DNA of 64,000 bases, from NCBI RefSeq assembly GCF_030408775.1, contig NZ_CP047210.1:1364001-1428000 (forward strand), written 5' to 3'. This document shows positions 9,301-18,042 of this stretch, in pieces. Origin of the DNA: Corynebacterium fournieri (GTDB lineage Bacteria; Actinomycetota; Actinomycetes; Mycobacteriales; Mycobacteriaceae). The position numbers were made by a program, and so were the translations under genes. The notes below the pieces were generated by a model. That model was not told the DNA's origin and did no database searches. It was given only the letters and a program-made list of their open reading frames with translations. Position 1 is the stretch's first letter. Every line of letters begins with the position of its first letter.

Positions 9301-10365
9301 GCAGACGCACTGCGCTCGATCGGCGGACGCGGCATCAATGGCTCCGACTTCAACCCAGCTGCCCTGCCCGCGCACCTGAAGGTGACGTTCGCGGCGATCG
9401 ACAGGCGCGGCAAGGTCGTCGACCACGACAAAGACCTCGACGCCTTAAAACGCCGGCAAGCGGGCAAGATCAAGTCTTCGGTGTCCAAGGCGGGGCGCAC
9501 CTCCGAGTCTGAAGCTGTAGCGAAGTGGACCGCAGACTCTTTGGGCGCTGTGCCGGAAACCGTCACCACCACGATCGACGGCAACGACGTCGACGCCTTC
9601 CCGGCACTGGAAGCCACGAAGGACGGTGTGAAGGTCACGGTGCATCCGACGAAGGCCGCCGCAGACGCCTCCATGATCACCGCGACACTGACGCTGCTGT
9701 TGCGCGAGATCACCGTCAACCCCACCCAGATGACGAAGGGGCTGCCACTGCGTCAAAAGGTGGCCGTGGACCGCTACCCGCACGGCGGCGCCGAGGGTCT
9801 GGTGGAAGATGCCCGAGTGGCCGTCATCCGCGATGTGATGCTCTCCAGCGGCGGGCCGGTGCGCTCGCCTGAGGAGTTTGAGGCGCTGGTTGCAGAGATC
9901 CGGCCGCAGGTCGCTGGCGCGGTACGGCGAGTAGTAGTCACGCTCGCTCCGGCGCTGGCGGATTACGCCAACATGGCTTCGGAATTGCTGCATTGGGAAG
10001 GCCCAGCCATTGACGACATGAACTCGCAGCTCGCGTTTTTCCTGCCTAAACATGCTGTGACCGTGCACGGTATCGGCCATCTACAGCACCTGCCGCGCTA
10101 CATCGAAGCCATGCGGATCCGCCTGGAGGATATGCGGCTGGACCCGGACCGGGATGCCGACAGGCAGTCCGTGATCGATGCGGTCAAGCGCTATTTGGCG
10201 CAGCGGATGAAGTCCCTCCCCGCGGGCCGAACGAAAACGAAAGCGTATAAGGACATCTTGTGGCTCATCGAAGAGCTGCGGGTGAGCTTGTTCGCACAGC
10301 GATTGGGCACACCGAAGCCGGTGAGCCAGCGGCGCATCGAGAAGAAGATCGACGCGTTGCGGTAA
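6400..10365 (+). CDS. hrpA: ATP-dependent DEAH-box RNA helicase HrpA
   Basis: This is a full-length 1321-residue HrpA-type helicase. Motif I, GETGSGKT, is at about residues 97-104, the DEAH box is at 194-197, and SAT and the QRSGRSGR motif VI follow. Helicase-associated HA2, OB-fold and the long HrpA C-terminal domain complete it. The E. coli enzyme acts on mRNA processing and rescue of stalled ribosomes; the corynebacterial role is less studied. It starts 15 bases after oxyR with no clear ribosome site. The order hrpA-nrdR-divS-lexA matches C. glutamicum. Confidence 0.95.
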   Translation: MNEHASPTTPPTKPQLYEALDGVPIADVRRFRRRLKNAKSPEALAAIAGDVAAARAAVDERNAHIPEITYPEQLPVSARRDDIMELVRDNQVVVIAGETGSGKTTQIPKMLLELGRGRRGLIGHTQPRRLAARTVAERIADELGQDIGESVGYAIRFDDRVSESTAVKLMTDGILLAEMQRDRFLNAYDTIIIDEAHERSLNIDFLLGYLKRLLPKRPDLKVIVTSATIDPEAFASHFADADGNPAPIIEVSGRTYPVEIRYRPLVEQVQAKDGSVKEIDTDMIDGVVDACKELMREGEGDILCFFASERDIRDCMEAIEKQHWRGVEVVPLFGRLSNAEQHRVFSPHSGRRIVLSTNIAETSLTVPGIHYVVDTGLARISRYSTRTKVQRLPIEEISQASANQRSGRSGRTADGVAIRLYSEDNFEARQEFTDPEILRTNLASVVLQMISLRLGDITEFPFIQPPDHKAVRDGLLLLHELGAISDKERGGVPVLTAVGRDIARIPVDPKMARMLVEANRLGVLDDVTVIVASMTIQDVRERPLEHQAQADQAHARFKDATSDFLASLKLWDYIGDSRHELSGNAFRKRMKREFLHYMRIREWFDLVRQLRDVERQLGWSRAENVAGDRDADAIHKSLLTGLLSNIGARDGNSKEFQGARGTRFLVFPGSSLSKKPPEFIMAAELVETSRLWARDVAKIEPAWVEAAAGDLLKHSYSEPIWSRKRSAAMVHQKSMLYGVTIVRDRLVPYHRVDPAGARNMFIRHALLEGDWNRHHHFIDHNEALLAEAAEVEEKVRRRGLVVDEDTLFEFYDARLPEDVTTARHFDSWWKKKRAKDKHYLDFDPATLLDDEGVDSSTNAFPEVWQQGTIDYALRYKFEPGDPFDGVTVDVPVPLLANLSPHGFDWLVPGLRSELAAEYIRTLPKALRKTVVPAPDFAERALELIQNRKAADGASEQQLRQEPFGDVLADALRSIGGRGINGSDFNPAALPAHLKVTFAAIDRRGKVVDHDKDLDALKRRQAGKIKSSVSKAGRTSESEAVAKWTADSLGAVPETVTTTIDGNDVDAFPALEATKDGVKVTVHPTKAAADASMITATLTLLLREITVNPTQMTKGLPLRQKVAVDRYPHGGAEGLVEDARVAVIRDVMLSSGGPVRSPEEFEALVAEIRPQVAGAVRRVVVTLAPALADYANMASELLHWEGPAIDDMNSQLAFFLPKHAVTVHGIGHLQHLPRYIEAMRIRLEDMRLDPDRDADRQSVIDAVKRYLAQRMKSLPAGRTKTKAYKDILWLIEELRVSLFAQRLGTPKPVSQRRIEKKIDALR

Positions 10366-10391
10366 CGCTGCGAGACCGCAGAGGCGCCGCC

Positions 10392-10850
10392 CTAGAAGTC
10401 CTCGCGGTCTCGGCGCCGCATGAGGCGAATTTCCGATTCGAAGTCGTCGGCACTTTCGAACGACTTGTACACGGAGGCGAATCGCAGGTAGGCAACCTCG
10501 TCGAGTGCACGCAAGGGCTCGAGCACCGCCAGGCCGATTTCGTTTGCCGGCACCTGCGAGCTTCCCTGCGCCCGAACCGTTTCCTCCACCTCCTGGGCGA
10601 GGCGTTTGAGTGCGTCGTCGGAGACATCCCTTCCCTGGCACGCCCTGCGCACACCGACGATCAGCTTGTCGCGGTCGAAAGGCTCGCTCACGCCGTTTCG
10701 CTTCACAACAGTCAGCACGGCCTTTTCTACCGTGGTGAACCGGCCCCCGCATTCCGTGCATTCCCGCCGCCTGCGAATGGCGGATCCAGCCTCGACTAAG
10801 CGGGAATCAGTGACGCGAGATTGCTCGTTGTGGCAAAAGGGACAAAACAC
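10392..10850 (-). CDS. nrdR: Transcriptional repressor NrdR (ribonucleotide reductase regulator)
   Basis: NrdR represses ribonucleotide reductase genes and senses ATP and dATP. The 152-residue protein has the N-terminal zinc ribbon (CPFCH and CTECGGRF, residues 3-37) followed by an ATP-cone ([16 protein letters not shown] onwards). The start codon is GTG. It is convergent with hrpA and lies downstream of divS. Confidence 0.96.
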   Translation of the reverse strand: MFCPFCHNEQSRVTDSRLVEAGSAIRRRRECTECGGRFTTVEKAVLTVVKRNGVSEPFDRDKLIVGVRRACQGRDVSDDALKRLAQEVEETVRAQGSSQVPANEIGLAVLEPLRALDEVAYLRFASVYKSFESADDFESEIRLMRRRDREDF

Positions 10851-10906
10851 TGCGTACTCCCCCGGTTGTCTAAACGGTGTGGCCTTGCCCCGAGTCTACG
10901 CCCCGC

Positions 10907-11284
10907 CTAACGCGCCGACGTCATCGCAGCGTTTTGGGCAGCGTGTCCGCTGGTCGCCACCTGGCCGTCACCTGCTCCCGCGAAAACCCCGCCGAATGCG
11001 GAACCAATGAGCAGCGCAGCGGTCATACCCGCCCCCAACAGCAACGTATCTCTCCGCTCGCGTCGGGTTTCGAACGCGCTGACGTCACCCGACCCCGCGA
11101 TTGCCTCCTCCCGGTCCGAACGATCGTACTTTCGATGAGTCGCGGAAATCGTTCGAACTGATCCGCCGCCAGTCCGGCGCGGCTGAGTCGACTCAACGTC
11201 CCAAACCTCCGCGGGAGGCACCACAGACGGCGCGGTGCTGCCAAAGTGAAATGCATTCTGTGCTGGGTTGATTGCAACGGCCAT
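10907..11284 (-). CDS. divS: SOS-induced cell division suppressor, DivS-like
   Basis: In C. glutamicum, DivS is a small membrane protein induced by DNA damage that halts division, and its gene lies divergently next to lexA. This 125-residue protein sits at that place. It has a basic cytoplasmic N-terminal half and one membrane segment near residues 85-108 (LLLGAGMTAALLIGSAFGGVFAG). It lacks a recognisable LysM domain, unlike SOS division inhibitors of some other actinobacteria. The ATG at 11284 follows GAAAGGAGAC. SOS boxes lie 50-100 bases upstream. The assignment rests more on position and topology than on residue identity. Confidence 0.7.
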   Translation of the reverse strand: MAVAINPAQNAFHFGSTAPSVVPPAEVWDVESTQPRRTGGGSVRTISATHRKYDRSDREEAIAGSGDVSAFETRRERRDTLLLGAGMTAALLIGSAFGGVFAGAGDGQVATSGHAAQNAAMTSAR

Positions 11285-11334
11285 TACCGTCTCCTTTCGT
11301 TCTGCGGCACACCTTACGTTCGGCGCCGACACGC

Positions 11335-11381
11335 TCGAATGTTCTAACGTTCATGTGTTCGAATACGCTGACGTGTTCGAT
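11335..11381. promoter_or_regulatory. SOS box cluster between divS and lexA
   Basis: Two LexA boxes are visible: TTCATGTGTTCGAA (11350-11363) and CTGACGTGTTCGA (11368-11380). Both match the actinobacterial consensus TCGAAC(A/G)NNTGTTCGA in one arm. A weaker TCGAATGTTCTA lies at 11335-11346. They are placed to control both divergent genes. Confidence 0.75.
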
Positions 11382-11494
11382 TTATAGCAAAGCGGTAGCC
11401 CCGTGTCCAGCCCACACAGGAAATCATCGAACATGAGTGCCCTATCTGGTAGGTTGTTTGCGCAGAGACCACTCGCCGAGCACTAGGAGCAAAC

Positions 11495-12175
11495 ATGGCA
11501 CGAAAGAAGGCCGACCAGGGCACGCCCGACTACAACTCGCTCTCCGACCGCCAGCGCCGCATTTTGCAGGTCATCCAGGACGCTGTCGTGCTGCGGGGCT
11601 ACCCGCCGAGCATCCGCGAGATCGGAGATGCCGCCGGACTGCAATCCACCTCCTCCGTTGCGTACCAGCTCAAGGAGCTGGAGAAGAAGGGCTTTTTGCG
11701 GCGCGACCCGAACAAGCCGCGCGCAGTGGACTTGCGCCAGTTGCCGGAGCACGGCCGCAAGAAGCGCAAGCCGCAGGAGGAGAAGCCGGAAGATTCCTCG
11801 AACGCTCGCTACGTGCCGGTGGTCGGCCAGATCGCCGCAGGCGCTCCCATCCTCGCCGAGGAGAACGTGGATAACTACTACCCCTTGCCGGAAGAGCTGC
11901 TCGGCGACGGCGATTTCTTCATGCTGAAAGTCGTCGGCGAATCCATGCGCGAAGCCGGCATCCTGGACGGCGATTGGGTTGTGGTGCGCTCGCAGCCGAA
12001 CGCCGAGGAGGGCGAGTTTGTTGCGGCGTTGCTCGACGGAGAGGCAACGGTGAAGGAGTTCCACCGCGATTCCTCCGGTGTCTGGCTGCTCCCCCACAAT
12101 GAGGCGTTTGAGCCGATCAAGGGCGACGAAGCGGAGATCATGGGTCGCGTCATCTCGGTGTTCCGTACGCTGTAA
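11495..12175 (+). CDS. lexA: LexA repressor, SOS regulon
   Basis: LexA represses DNA-damage genes and cleaves itself when RecA is activated. The 226-residue protein has an N-terminal winged helix (residues 10-75, with YPPSIREIGDAAG as part of the recognition region) and a C-terminal S24 peptidase domain. The Ala-Gly cleavage site is in GQIAAGAP, the catalytic Ser in VGESMREAG, and the catalytic Lys in GEATVKEF. Autoregulation is expected from the SOS boxes upstream. Confidence 0.97.
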   Translation: MARKKADQGTPDYNSLSDRQRRILQVIQDAVVLRGYPPSIREIGDAAGLQSTSSVAYQLKELEKKGFLRRDPNKPRAVDLRQLPEHGRKKRKPQEEKPEDSSNARYVPVVGQIAAGAPILAEENVDNYYPLPEELLGDGDFFMLKVVGESMREAGILDGDWVVVRSQPNAEEGEFVAALLDGEATVKEFHRDSSGVWLLPHNEAFEPIKGDEAEIMGRVISVFRTL

Positions 12176-12259
12176 GCAGTGCGCGTTCGCACACGCGAGC
12201 GCCTCACCAGCAGCTTTACGCATAGGGACAAGGTCCCGAATATACGCGCAGGAGAATCT

Positions 12260-13048
12260 ATGTACGCCGAAGAGCGCAGACGCCAGATTGCGTCGCTGAC
12301 CGCTGTGGAAGGCCGCGTCAACGTCACCGAGCTGGCGGAGCGCTTCGACGTGACGGCAGAGACGATTCGCCGCGATCTGTCAGCTCTGCACGACGAAGGC
12401 GTCGTCCACCGCGTACACGGTGGCGCGGTTGCCAGCCAGTCCTACCGCAGCACCGAGCTGCCTTTGGATGCTCGGCAGCGTGCCTCGTCGTCAGCGAAGG
12501 CCGCAATCGCGGAATGCGCCCTCCAGTTCATTCCGGAAAGCCCGAGCAGCACGATCTTTCTCGATTCCGGATCTTCCATTGGCATGCTCGGTCAGCGCAT
12601 CGCCGAAACCAGTGCCGATCGCGAGTATTCGGTGGTGACCAATTCAATTCCCACTGCCTTGGACCTCAGCGTCTCCGGCCTCCACGATGTGCAGCTGCTC
12701 GGGGGAACGGTCCGCCCAATCAGCCAGGCGGTAGTGGGCAGCACGGCACTGCGCACCCTCGCACTTCTGCGAGCCGATGTCGCGTTCGTCGGCACCAACG
12801 CCCTGTCCATACAGCACGGCCTGTCCACGGCTGATGCGCAAGAGGCGGCAGTCAAAGCCGCGATGGTCACGAACGCCCACAAGGTGGTTGTGTTGTGCGA
12901 TTCCACCAAGTTGGGCAATGACTACGTCGTCAGCTTTGCACCCTTGAGCGAGATTGATGTGGTGGTCACGGACAGCGAGGCTCCCCCGACATTTCTCGAC
13001 GAACTTCGCTCCCACGGTATTGAAGTGGTCCTCGCAGGCGCGCAGTAA
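12260..13048 (+). CDS. sugR: DeoR-family regulator of PTS genes, SugR
   Basis: SugR represses the pts genes and other carbohydrate genes in C. glutamicum and responds to sugar phosphates. The 262-residue protein starts MYAEERRRQI, as SugR does. It has a DeoR helix-turn-helix (residues 20-55, VTAETIRRDL and HRVHGGAV) and a C-terminal sugar-phosphate sensing domain with LDSGSSIGML and GTNALS-like loops. The ATG at 12260 has AGGAG 5 bases before it; the longer upstream frame is rejected. In C. glutamicum the fruR-pfkB-ptsF genes and ptsI lie between sugR and ptsH; here ptsH follows directly. Confidence 0.9.
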   Translation: MYAEERRRQIASLTAVEGRVNVTELAERFDVTAETIRRDLSALHDEGVVHRVHGGAVASQSYRSTELPLDARQRASSSAKAAIAECALQFIPESPSSTIFLDSGSSIGMLGQRIAETSADREYSVVTNSIPTALDLSVSGLHDVQLLGGTVRPISQAVVGSTALRTLALLRADVAFVGTNALSIQHGLSTADAQEAAVKAAMVTNAHKVVVLCDSTKLGNDYVVSFAPLSEIDVVVTDSEAPPTFLDELRSHGIEVVLAGAQ

Positions 13049-13149
13049 GCCCCGCGGCTCAGTCCTAGACGGCCGTTGTGGCGGCGCGGCCGTGAACGGT
13101 CCTACACTCGGTACAAAGTACTGCAACAGAAAATCAGAAAGGACCCCGT

Positions 13150-13419
13150 ATGGCTTCCAAGACCGTCAAGGTCGGTTCCACTGTCGGGCTGCACGCTCGC
13201 CCCGCTACCGTCATCGCCGATGCTGCCGGAGAATACGACGACGAAATCCTGCTCACCCTCGTGGGCGGCGATGACGATGACGAGACGGATGCTGCTTCGT
13301 CGCTGATGATTATGGCCATGGGCGCCGAGCACGGCGATGAAGTGACCGTCACTTCCGAAAACGCCGACGCTGTGGAAAAGATTGCAGCGCTCATTGAGCA
13401 GAACCTGGACGAAGAGTAG
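13150..13419 (+). CDS. ptsH: Phosphocarrier protein HPr
   Basis: HPr accepts phosphate from enzyme I on a histidine and passes it to sugar-specific EIIA proteins. This 89-residue protein has the histidine in VGLHARPAT at position 16. The region that carries Ser46 in Gram-positive HPr reads DAASSLMIMAM, so serines are present for possible regulatory phosphorylation. AAAGGAC lies before the ATG. It is 101 bases after sugR and is followed by a strong terminator, so it is probably monocistronic. No enzyme I or EII gene is in the window. Confidence 0.96.
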   Translation: MASKTVKVGSTVGLHARPATVIADAAGEYDDEILLTLVGGDDDDETDAASSLMIMAMGAEHGDEVTVTSENADAVEKIAALIEQNLDEE

Positions 13420-13445
13420 CCAGCTTCCGCTTGACGACGAGCTCA

Positions 13446-13472
13446 CGCCCGGACGACGGTCCGGGCGTTTTG
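13446..13472. terminator. Bidirectional terminator between ptsH and the uracil permease
   Basis: CGCCCGGAC and GTCCGGGCG form a perfect 9-bp stem with a 4-base loop, followed by TTTT on the plus strand. It lies between convergent genes. Confidence 0.8.
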
Positions 13473-13493
13473 CTTTGCATGGTGCCGCTTTGC

Positions 13494-14810
13494 CTACTGC
13501 GAAAACGTCGACGGCTTGGAAGTGTCGAAGCCGGAGCGGTAGCGCCCTTCGCCGAAGGTGTTGTACGCCAAACGCATGAGCGGGTAGATCACGATGATGC
13601 CCACGGATCCCAGCGCGATGCCCTCAAGCGTGACCGCACCAAGGTCGAAAGTGAGGTTGCCGATACCGACGATGAGCGCCACTGCAGCGGCGGTGAGGTT
13701 GACTGGATCCGTGAAGTCGACCTTGTTGTCCTGCCAGATGCGCACGCCCAACATGCCGATCAGGCCGTAGAGCACGAGACATGCGCCGCCGAGCACGCCG
13801 GCGGGGATGGTGAAGATGACCGCGCCGAACTTCGGGATGAACGCCAGCACGATTGCGAACGCGGCGGCGACCCAGTACGCGGCGGTCGAGTACACCTTCG
13901 TCGCCGCCATCACACCGATGTTTTCTGCGTAGGTGGTGGTACCGGATCCGCCGAAGCCGCCTGCGAGCGTGGTGGCGATGCCGTCGCCGATCAGCGCGCG
14001 TCCCTGCATGTCGTCGAGGTTGCGGCCGGTCATCTCGGATACAGCCTTGACGTGGCCGACGTTTTCGGCGATCAGCACGACCAGCACCGGCAGCGTCACC
14101 AGCACCGCAGAGAGGTGGAATTCGTGCCGGTGGAACTGCGGCAGGCCCACCCACGGCGCGTCGGCGATGGTCTGCATCGCATCCTCGCCGAGCCCGCCTG
14201 TACACGCGGCGAACATCCAGCCCACCAGCACTCCGATCAGGATTGACAGGCGCGACAGCATGCCCCTGGTGGCCACTGTCACCACCACGACCGTCAGCAG
14301 CGTCACCCCGGCCACCCACGGCTGCGTTTCCACATTGGAAACCGCCGTCGGGGCCAGGTTGAAACCGATCAGCGCCACGATGGCGCCGGTTACCACCGGC
14401 GGCATCACAGCGTCGATGACGCGTTTGCCCGCCCATTCGACCACAACGCCCACGAGAATAAGTGCAACGCCGGTCAGCAGCACGCCGCCGAGCTGGGCTC
14501 CCACCCCGTACTGCTGCGACGCCGTCAGCGGAGCGATGAAGGCGAAGGAGGATCCGAGGTAGCTCGGCACCTTGTTGCGCGTCAGCAGCAGGAAAATAAT
14601 GGTGCCCACGCCGGAAAACAGCAGCGTGGTGTTGACCGGGAAACCGGTGAGTGTAGGTACGAGCAGCGTCGCGCCGAACATAGCCACGACGTGTTGCATG
14701 CCGATGCCGATGGTGCGCGGCCAGCTCAACCGCTCGTCCGGGGCGACAACCGCCCCGGGGCGCACTGTGCGCCCATCTCCATGCAGGGACCAACCAAATT
14801 TATGCGTCAC
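13494..14810 (-). CDS. Uracil/xanthine permease (NCS2 family), UraA-like
   Basis: This 438-residue integral membrane protein belongs to the nucleobase-cation symporter 2 family and is expected to import uracil with protons. It has about 12-14 hydrophobic segments. The family signatures are present: [14 protein letters not shown] near the N-terminus, [24 protein letters not shown] mid-protein region, and a long C-terminal membrane segment. The start is a GTG with a TAATGG box 6 bases upstream on its strand, so the transcript may be leaderless. C. glutamicum also has a uracil permease between ptsH and hflX. Confidence 0.88.
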   Translation of the reverse strand: MTHKFGWSLHGDGRTVRPGAVVAPDERLSWPRTIGIGMQHVVAMFGATLLVPTLTGFPVNTTLLFSGVGTIIFLLLTRNKVPSYLGSSFAFIAPLTASQQYGVGAQLGGVLLTGVALILVGVVVEWAGKRVIDAVMPPVVTGAIVALIGFNLAPTAVSNVETQPWVAGVTLLTVVVVTVATRGMLSRLSILIGVLVGWMFAACTGGLGEDAMQTIADAPWVGLPQFHRHEFHLSAVLVTLPVLVVLIAENVGHVKAVSEMTGRNLDDMQGRALIGDGIATTLAGGFGGSGTTTYAENIGVMAATKVYSTAAYWVAAAFAIVLAFIPKFGAVIFTIPAGVLGGACLVLYGLIGMLGVRIWQDNKVDFTDPVNLTAAAVALIVGIGNLTFDLGAVTLEGIALGSVGIIVIYPLMRLAYNTFGEGRYRSGFDTSKPSTFSQ

Positions 14811-14909
14811 AAAGCACCATTATCGCCCCAAAGAGCAATTCTCCCGCCGCGGGGGTGGCGGCTGCCGGATTGAAGGGGATGACCGGCCTGACGCTCAACG
14901 CAGCCTTGC

Positions 14910-14915
14910 TATCTT
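14910..14915 (+). promoter_or_regulatory. -10-like box of a probable leaderless nagB transcript
   Basis: TATCTT ends 7 bases before the nagB ATG, and no Shine-Dalgarno sequence is present. Confidence 0.45.
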
Positions 14916-14922
14916 GAGCTGC

Positions 14923-15648
14923 ATGGATATCATTGTGCGCCCCACAGCTGAAAAGGTCGGCGTCGCCGCCGCCGACCTTATTGAACCGTTCGTGCGCAGG
15001 GGTGCAACCCTTGGCCTGGCCACGGGCTCGACGCCGAACCCGCTTTACATGGAGCTGGCGCGCCGCCACCGCGAAGAGGACCTGAGCTTTGCCGAGTGCG
15101 ACGCGTTCCTCCTCGACGAGTATGTGGGACTGGAGCGCACGGACGAGCAGTCCTACTACGCCACCATTCGTCGCGAGTTCACCCGCCATATCGATATCGA
15201 CGACGAAAAGGTCCACTCACTCAACGGCCTAGCGGAGGATCCGGAGGCGGAGGCCCGAAGCTACGAGGAGCGTATCCATGCGGCTGGCGGGGTGGATGTG
15301 CAGATTCTCGGAGTGGGCGCCAACGGCCACATCGCCTTCAACGAGCCGCCGAGTCCGCTGGATTCACGCACGCGCCAGATCGACCTGCACCCCACCACCG
15401 TTGCCGACAACGCCCGCTTTTTCGACAACGAGGACCAAGTGCCGCGCACAGCTCTGACCCAGGGGGTGGGCACGATCATGGAGGCGCACACCATCGTGCT
15501 CATCGCCACCGGCGCACACAAAGCCGAAGCGGTCAAGGCGCTCGTGGAGGGCCCGGTGACTCCGGGGTGCCCGGCATCGGTGCTGCAAAACCACCCGCGA
15601 GCCACCATCATCCTCGACGAAGACGCGGCGTCGAAGCTTGAGCGCTAG
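14923..15648 (+). CDS. nagB: Glucosamine-6-phosphate deaminase
   Basis: NagB converts glucosamine-6-phosphate to fructose-6-phosphate and ammonia. The 241-residue length is typical. The motifs [26 protein letters not shown] and [13 protein letters not shown] carry the phosphate-binding and catalytic residues. No nagA or transporter gene is adjacent, so this is an orphan nagB, placed where C. glutamicum has none. A TATCTT box ends 7 bases before the ATG and no ribosome site is seen, which fits a leaderless mRNA. The last 4 bases overlap the end of hflX on the other strand. Confidence 0.95.
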   Translation: MDIIVRPTAEKVGVAAADLIEPFVRRGATLGLATGSTPNPLYMELARRHREEDLSFAECDAFLLDEYVGLERTDEQSYYATIRREFTRHIDIDDEKVHSLNGLAEDPEAEARSYEERIHAAGGVDVQILGVGANGHIAFNEPPSPLDSRTRQIDLHPTTVADNARFFDNEDQVPRTALTQGVGTIMEAHTIVLIATGAHKAEAVKALVEGPVTPGCPASVLQNHPRATIILDEDAASKLER

Positions 15649-17180
15649 CTCACCACGAATTCTGCGTACTGCTCGGCCAGCACGCGCGGGAGGCGGACGT
15701 CGATACGCGTGCCCGCTTCCTCGTACTCCTCGTTGCGCACAGTGCCCTCATCGTGGACGCGGCTGACCACGTCGCCGCGGGTGTAGGGCACGACCATGGT
15801 CACGTGCGCTTCGATGGAGTTGAGGTGCTGCTCAATGCGTCCCTCTAACTCCTCAATGCCTTCACCGGTGCGGGCGGAGACAAACACCGCCGTGCGGCCG
15901 GTCTTTTCAAAAGCGTGCCGCAGCTCCGCTAGCACGAGGGCATCAGCCTCGTCGATCTTGTTCACCACCACGATCTCCGGCGGCATCTCCTCGCCCGAAT
16001 CGCGGGTGACTTCCGCCAGCACCTCGTTGACGGCTTCAATCTGCTTCAAGGGAAACGGGTCGGAGCCGTCCACCACGTGGAGCACGAGGTCTGCGCCGGC
16101 GACTTCTTCCAGCGTCGACTTGAACGCCTCCACCAACTGCGTGGGCAGGTGGCGCACGAAACCGACCGTGTCGGTGAACACCACGTTGCGCCCGTCGGCC
16201 AACTTCGCCCGCCGCGTGGAGGGGTCCAGGGTGGCAAACAACGCGTCTTCCACCAGCACACCCGCCCCCGTCATCGCGTTGATCAGCGAGGACTTGCCGG
16301 CGTTGGTGTAGCCGGCAATAGCGATCTTCGGGATGGTGGAGCGCTGTCGCTGTGCACGTTTGACCTCGCGTGCGGTGGTCATGTCGCGCAACTGGTGGCG
16401 CAGCTTGGCCATCTCGGTGCGCAGACGGCGACGATCCGCCTCAATACGGGTCTCGCCAGGACCGCGCAGGCCCACGCCGCCGTTGGAGCCAGCGCGGCCA
16501 CCTGCCTGGCGCGACAGGTTGCCGCCCCAACCGCGGGTGCGGCTGTACAGGTATTCCATCTGGGCCAAACTGACCTGGGCTTTGCCCTCCTTGCTCTTCG
16601 CGTGCTGAGCAAAGATGTCCAGGATGAGCATGGTGCGGTCGATCACCTTGATCTTCAACGCCTCCTCCAGCGCGATCATCTGCGACGGCGAGAGTTCGCC
16701 GTCGAAGATTACGGTGTCCGCACTCGTGGCCTGCGCAATCTCGCGCAGCTCCGCCACCTTGCCCGAGCCGATGTACGTGCCTGGATCCGGCTTGTCGCGC
16801 TTTTGGTAGAGCATGTCCAGCACCTGCGCGCCAGCGGTCTTCGCCAGCGCGGCGAGTTCCCACATGCTCGCCTCAATTTCGCCGACCGTTCCCTCGGTCC
16901 AGGCACCGACGAGGAGCACCTGCTCGAGGCGCAGCTTGCGGTACTCCACCTCGTATTCGCCGGCAGAGTCCTCTGAACGCAGCTCGGTGGCTCCAGTAAC
17001 GGAGCGAAAAGAGTTACGCTCCGCCAAGTCCATCGCGCCGACCGTCGGTTCCGCGCCGGGTTGCGGCTCGTTGTGGCGAAACGCCTGCTGCAGCAGCTCC
17101 TCGTGGGCACGCTGCTCGGGCGTCAATTCGTCGTCAAGCAAAAAGCGATCTTTCCTGTCTTGTGTATCTATCACAGTCAT
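15645..17180 (-). CDS. hflX: Ribosome-associated GTPase HflX
   Basis: HflX is a GTPase that splits stalled 70S ribosomes under stress. The 511-residue protein has the HflX N-terminal domain and coiled linker ([12 protein letters not shown]), followed by the G domain with G1 [10 protein letters not shown]3 DTVGF and G4 VNKID. I start it at the ATG at 17180 ([10 protein letters not shown]). The frame extends about 100 codons further, but that part overlaps the divergent gene's promoter and start and looks non-coding. The ribosome site is weak. Rv2725c (hflX) next to dapF and miaA is the mycobacterial equivalent. Confidence 0.94.
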   Translation of the reverse strand: MTVIDTQDRKDRFLLDDELTPEQRAHEELLQQAFRHNEPQPGAEPTVGAMDLAERNSFRSVTGATELRSEDSAGEYEVEYRKLRLEQVLLVGAWTEGTVGEIEASMWELAALAKTAGAQVLDMLYQKRDKPDPGTYIGSGKVAELREIAQATSADTVIFDGELSPSQMIALEEALKIKVIDRTMLILDIFAQHAKSKEGKAQVSLAQMEYLYSRTRGWGGNLSRQAGGRAGSNGGVGLRGPGETRIEADRRRLRTEMAKLRHQLRDMTTAREVKRAQRQRSTIPKIAIAGYTNAGKSSLINAMTGAGVLVEDALFATLDPSTRRAKLADGRNVVFTDTVGFVRHLPTQLVEAFKSTLEEVAGADLVLHVVDGSDPFPLKQIEAVNEVLAEVTRDSGEEMPPEIVVVNKIDEADALVLAELRHAFEKTGRTAVFVSARTGEGIEELEGRIEQHLNSIEAHVTMVVPYTRGDVVSRVHDEGTVRNEEYEEAGTRIDVRLPRVLAEQYAEFVVS

Positions 17181-17274
17181 ATCTACCCCAAAGAACACGG
17201 GCAAGCCTAGAATTCTTCCCGGCTTGCGCCATGGTTTGGGCTCCCTTTTGCGCCACGGTCTAGAATCGACACCC

Positions 17275-18024
17275 ATGAGCACAGCAGTGAGCACTGATCT
17301 TTCCGCACTCGGTTTCAACTTTGACAAGTGGCAAGACGCAGTGGAAGCCGCCATCGCCACGGACCGTCTCGCCGTGGTAGGCGAGGTACGTGGGGGCCAG
17401 CTGATCCAGTACACGGACCCGTCAGGCGCGCAACTGAACATCCTCGCCGTCGAGCCGTTCGCAACCTTCGCCGGCTTTGAGTCGGTCACCCGCACCTACG
17501 CGCACATCACGCCGCTCAGCGACGTGGTCGCGCTCGCCGACATCATCGACCCGCGGGGCAACTCCATGGCGACGCTGACTGTGAATCTGGCGCAGGAGCC
17601 TTTGCTTGTGGACGACTCGGCGTTGGAGTGGCAGGAGCTCGCAGTGACAGCACTCGGCCTGGCTGTGGAGCGCTACGAGTCCACCGACGCCTACCTCGCC
17701 CTCCACCCGGGCGAGGTCGTGGGCACCATTTCTTCCCCGGGTGCGGACGCAGTAGCGAACGCCAGCGCGACGACCCCGGACGCCAGCGCGGAGTTTTCCG
17801 CCCGCGTGCTGGAAGCGGAGTACCGCACCTCCGCGCTGACTGGCCAGCGCTTCATCCACGTCTCCGTCGACGCGGCCTTCCCGTTCGACGTGTGCCTGCC
17901 CGACGGCGACCTGCCTGCGCGCGACTCGGTGCTTGCGGGTACCGCCGTGATGGCCGGTTCTATCCCCACCCCGTCCAACGGCGGCTGCGGCTGCGGCGGG
18001 TCCTGCGGGTGCGGCGGACACTAG
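17275..18024 (+). CDS. Unrecognised 249-residue protein with a cysteine-glycine-rich tail
   Basis: I do not recognise the family. The protein is soluble, mostly alpha/beta in appearance, and has no signal peptide or membrane segment. It ends in a compact CGCGGSCGCGGH tail with four cysteines and a terminal histidine, which could bind a metal. I place the start at 17275 (MSTAVSTDLS); TAGAAT ends 8 bases before it, consistent with a leaderless transcript. The long upstream extension of the frame is antisense to hflX and rejected. A gene of unknown function at the same place, between hflX and dapF, occurs in C. glutamicum. It probably forms a unit with the next gene, 18 bases downstream. Confidence 0.8.
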   Translation: MSTAVSTDLSALGFNFDKWQDAVEAAIATDRLAVVGEVRGGQLIQYTDPSGAQLNILAVEPFATFAGFESVTRTYAHITPLSDVVALADIIDPRGNSMATLTVNLAQEPLLVDDSALEWQELAVTALGLAVERYESTDAYLALHPGEVVGTISSPGADAVANASATTPDASAEFSARVLEAEYRTSALTGQRFIHVSVDAAFPFDVCLPDGDLPARDSVLAGTAVMAGSIPTPSNGGCGCGGSCGCGGH

Positions 18025-18042
18025 CCGTGTAAGAGGTGCACC

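Noticed and set aside
10369-10382. CTGCG-AGAC-CGCAG hairpin between hrpA and nrdR as a terminator
   Set aside because: The stem is only 5 bp and no T-run follows.
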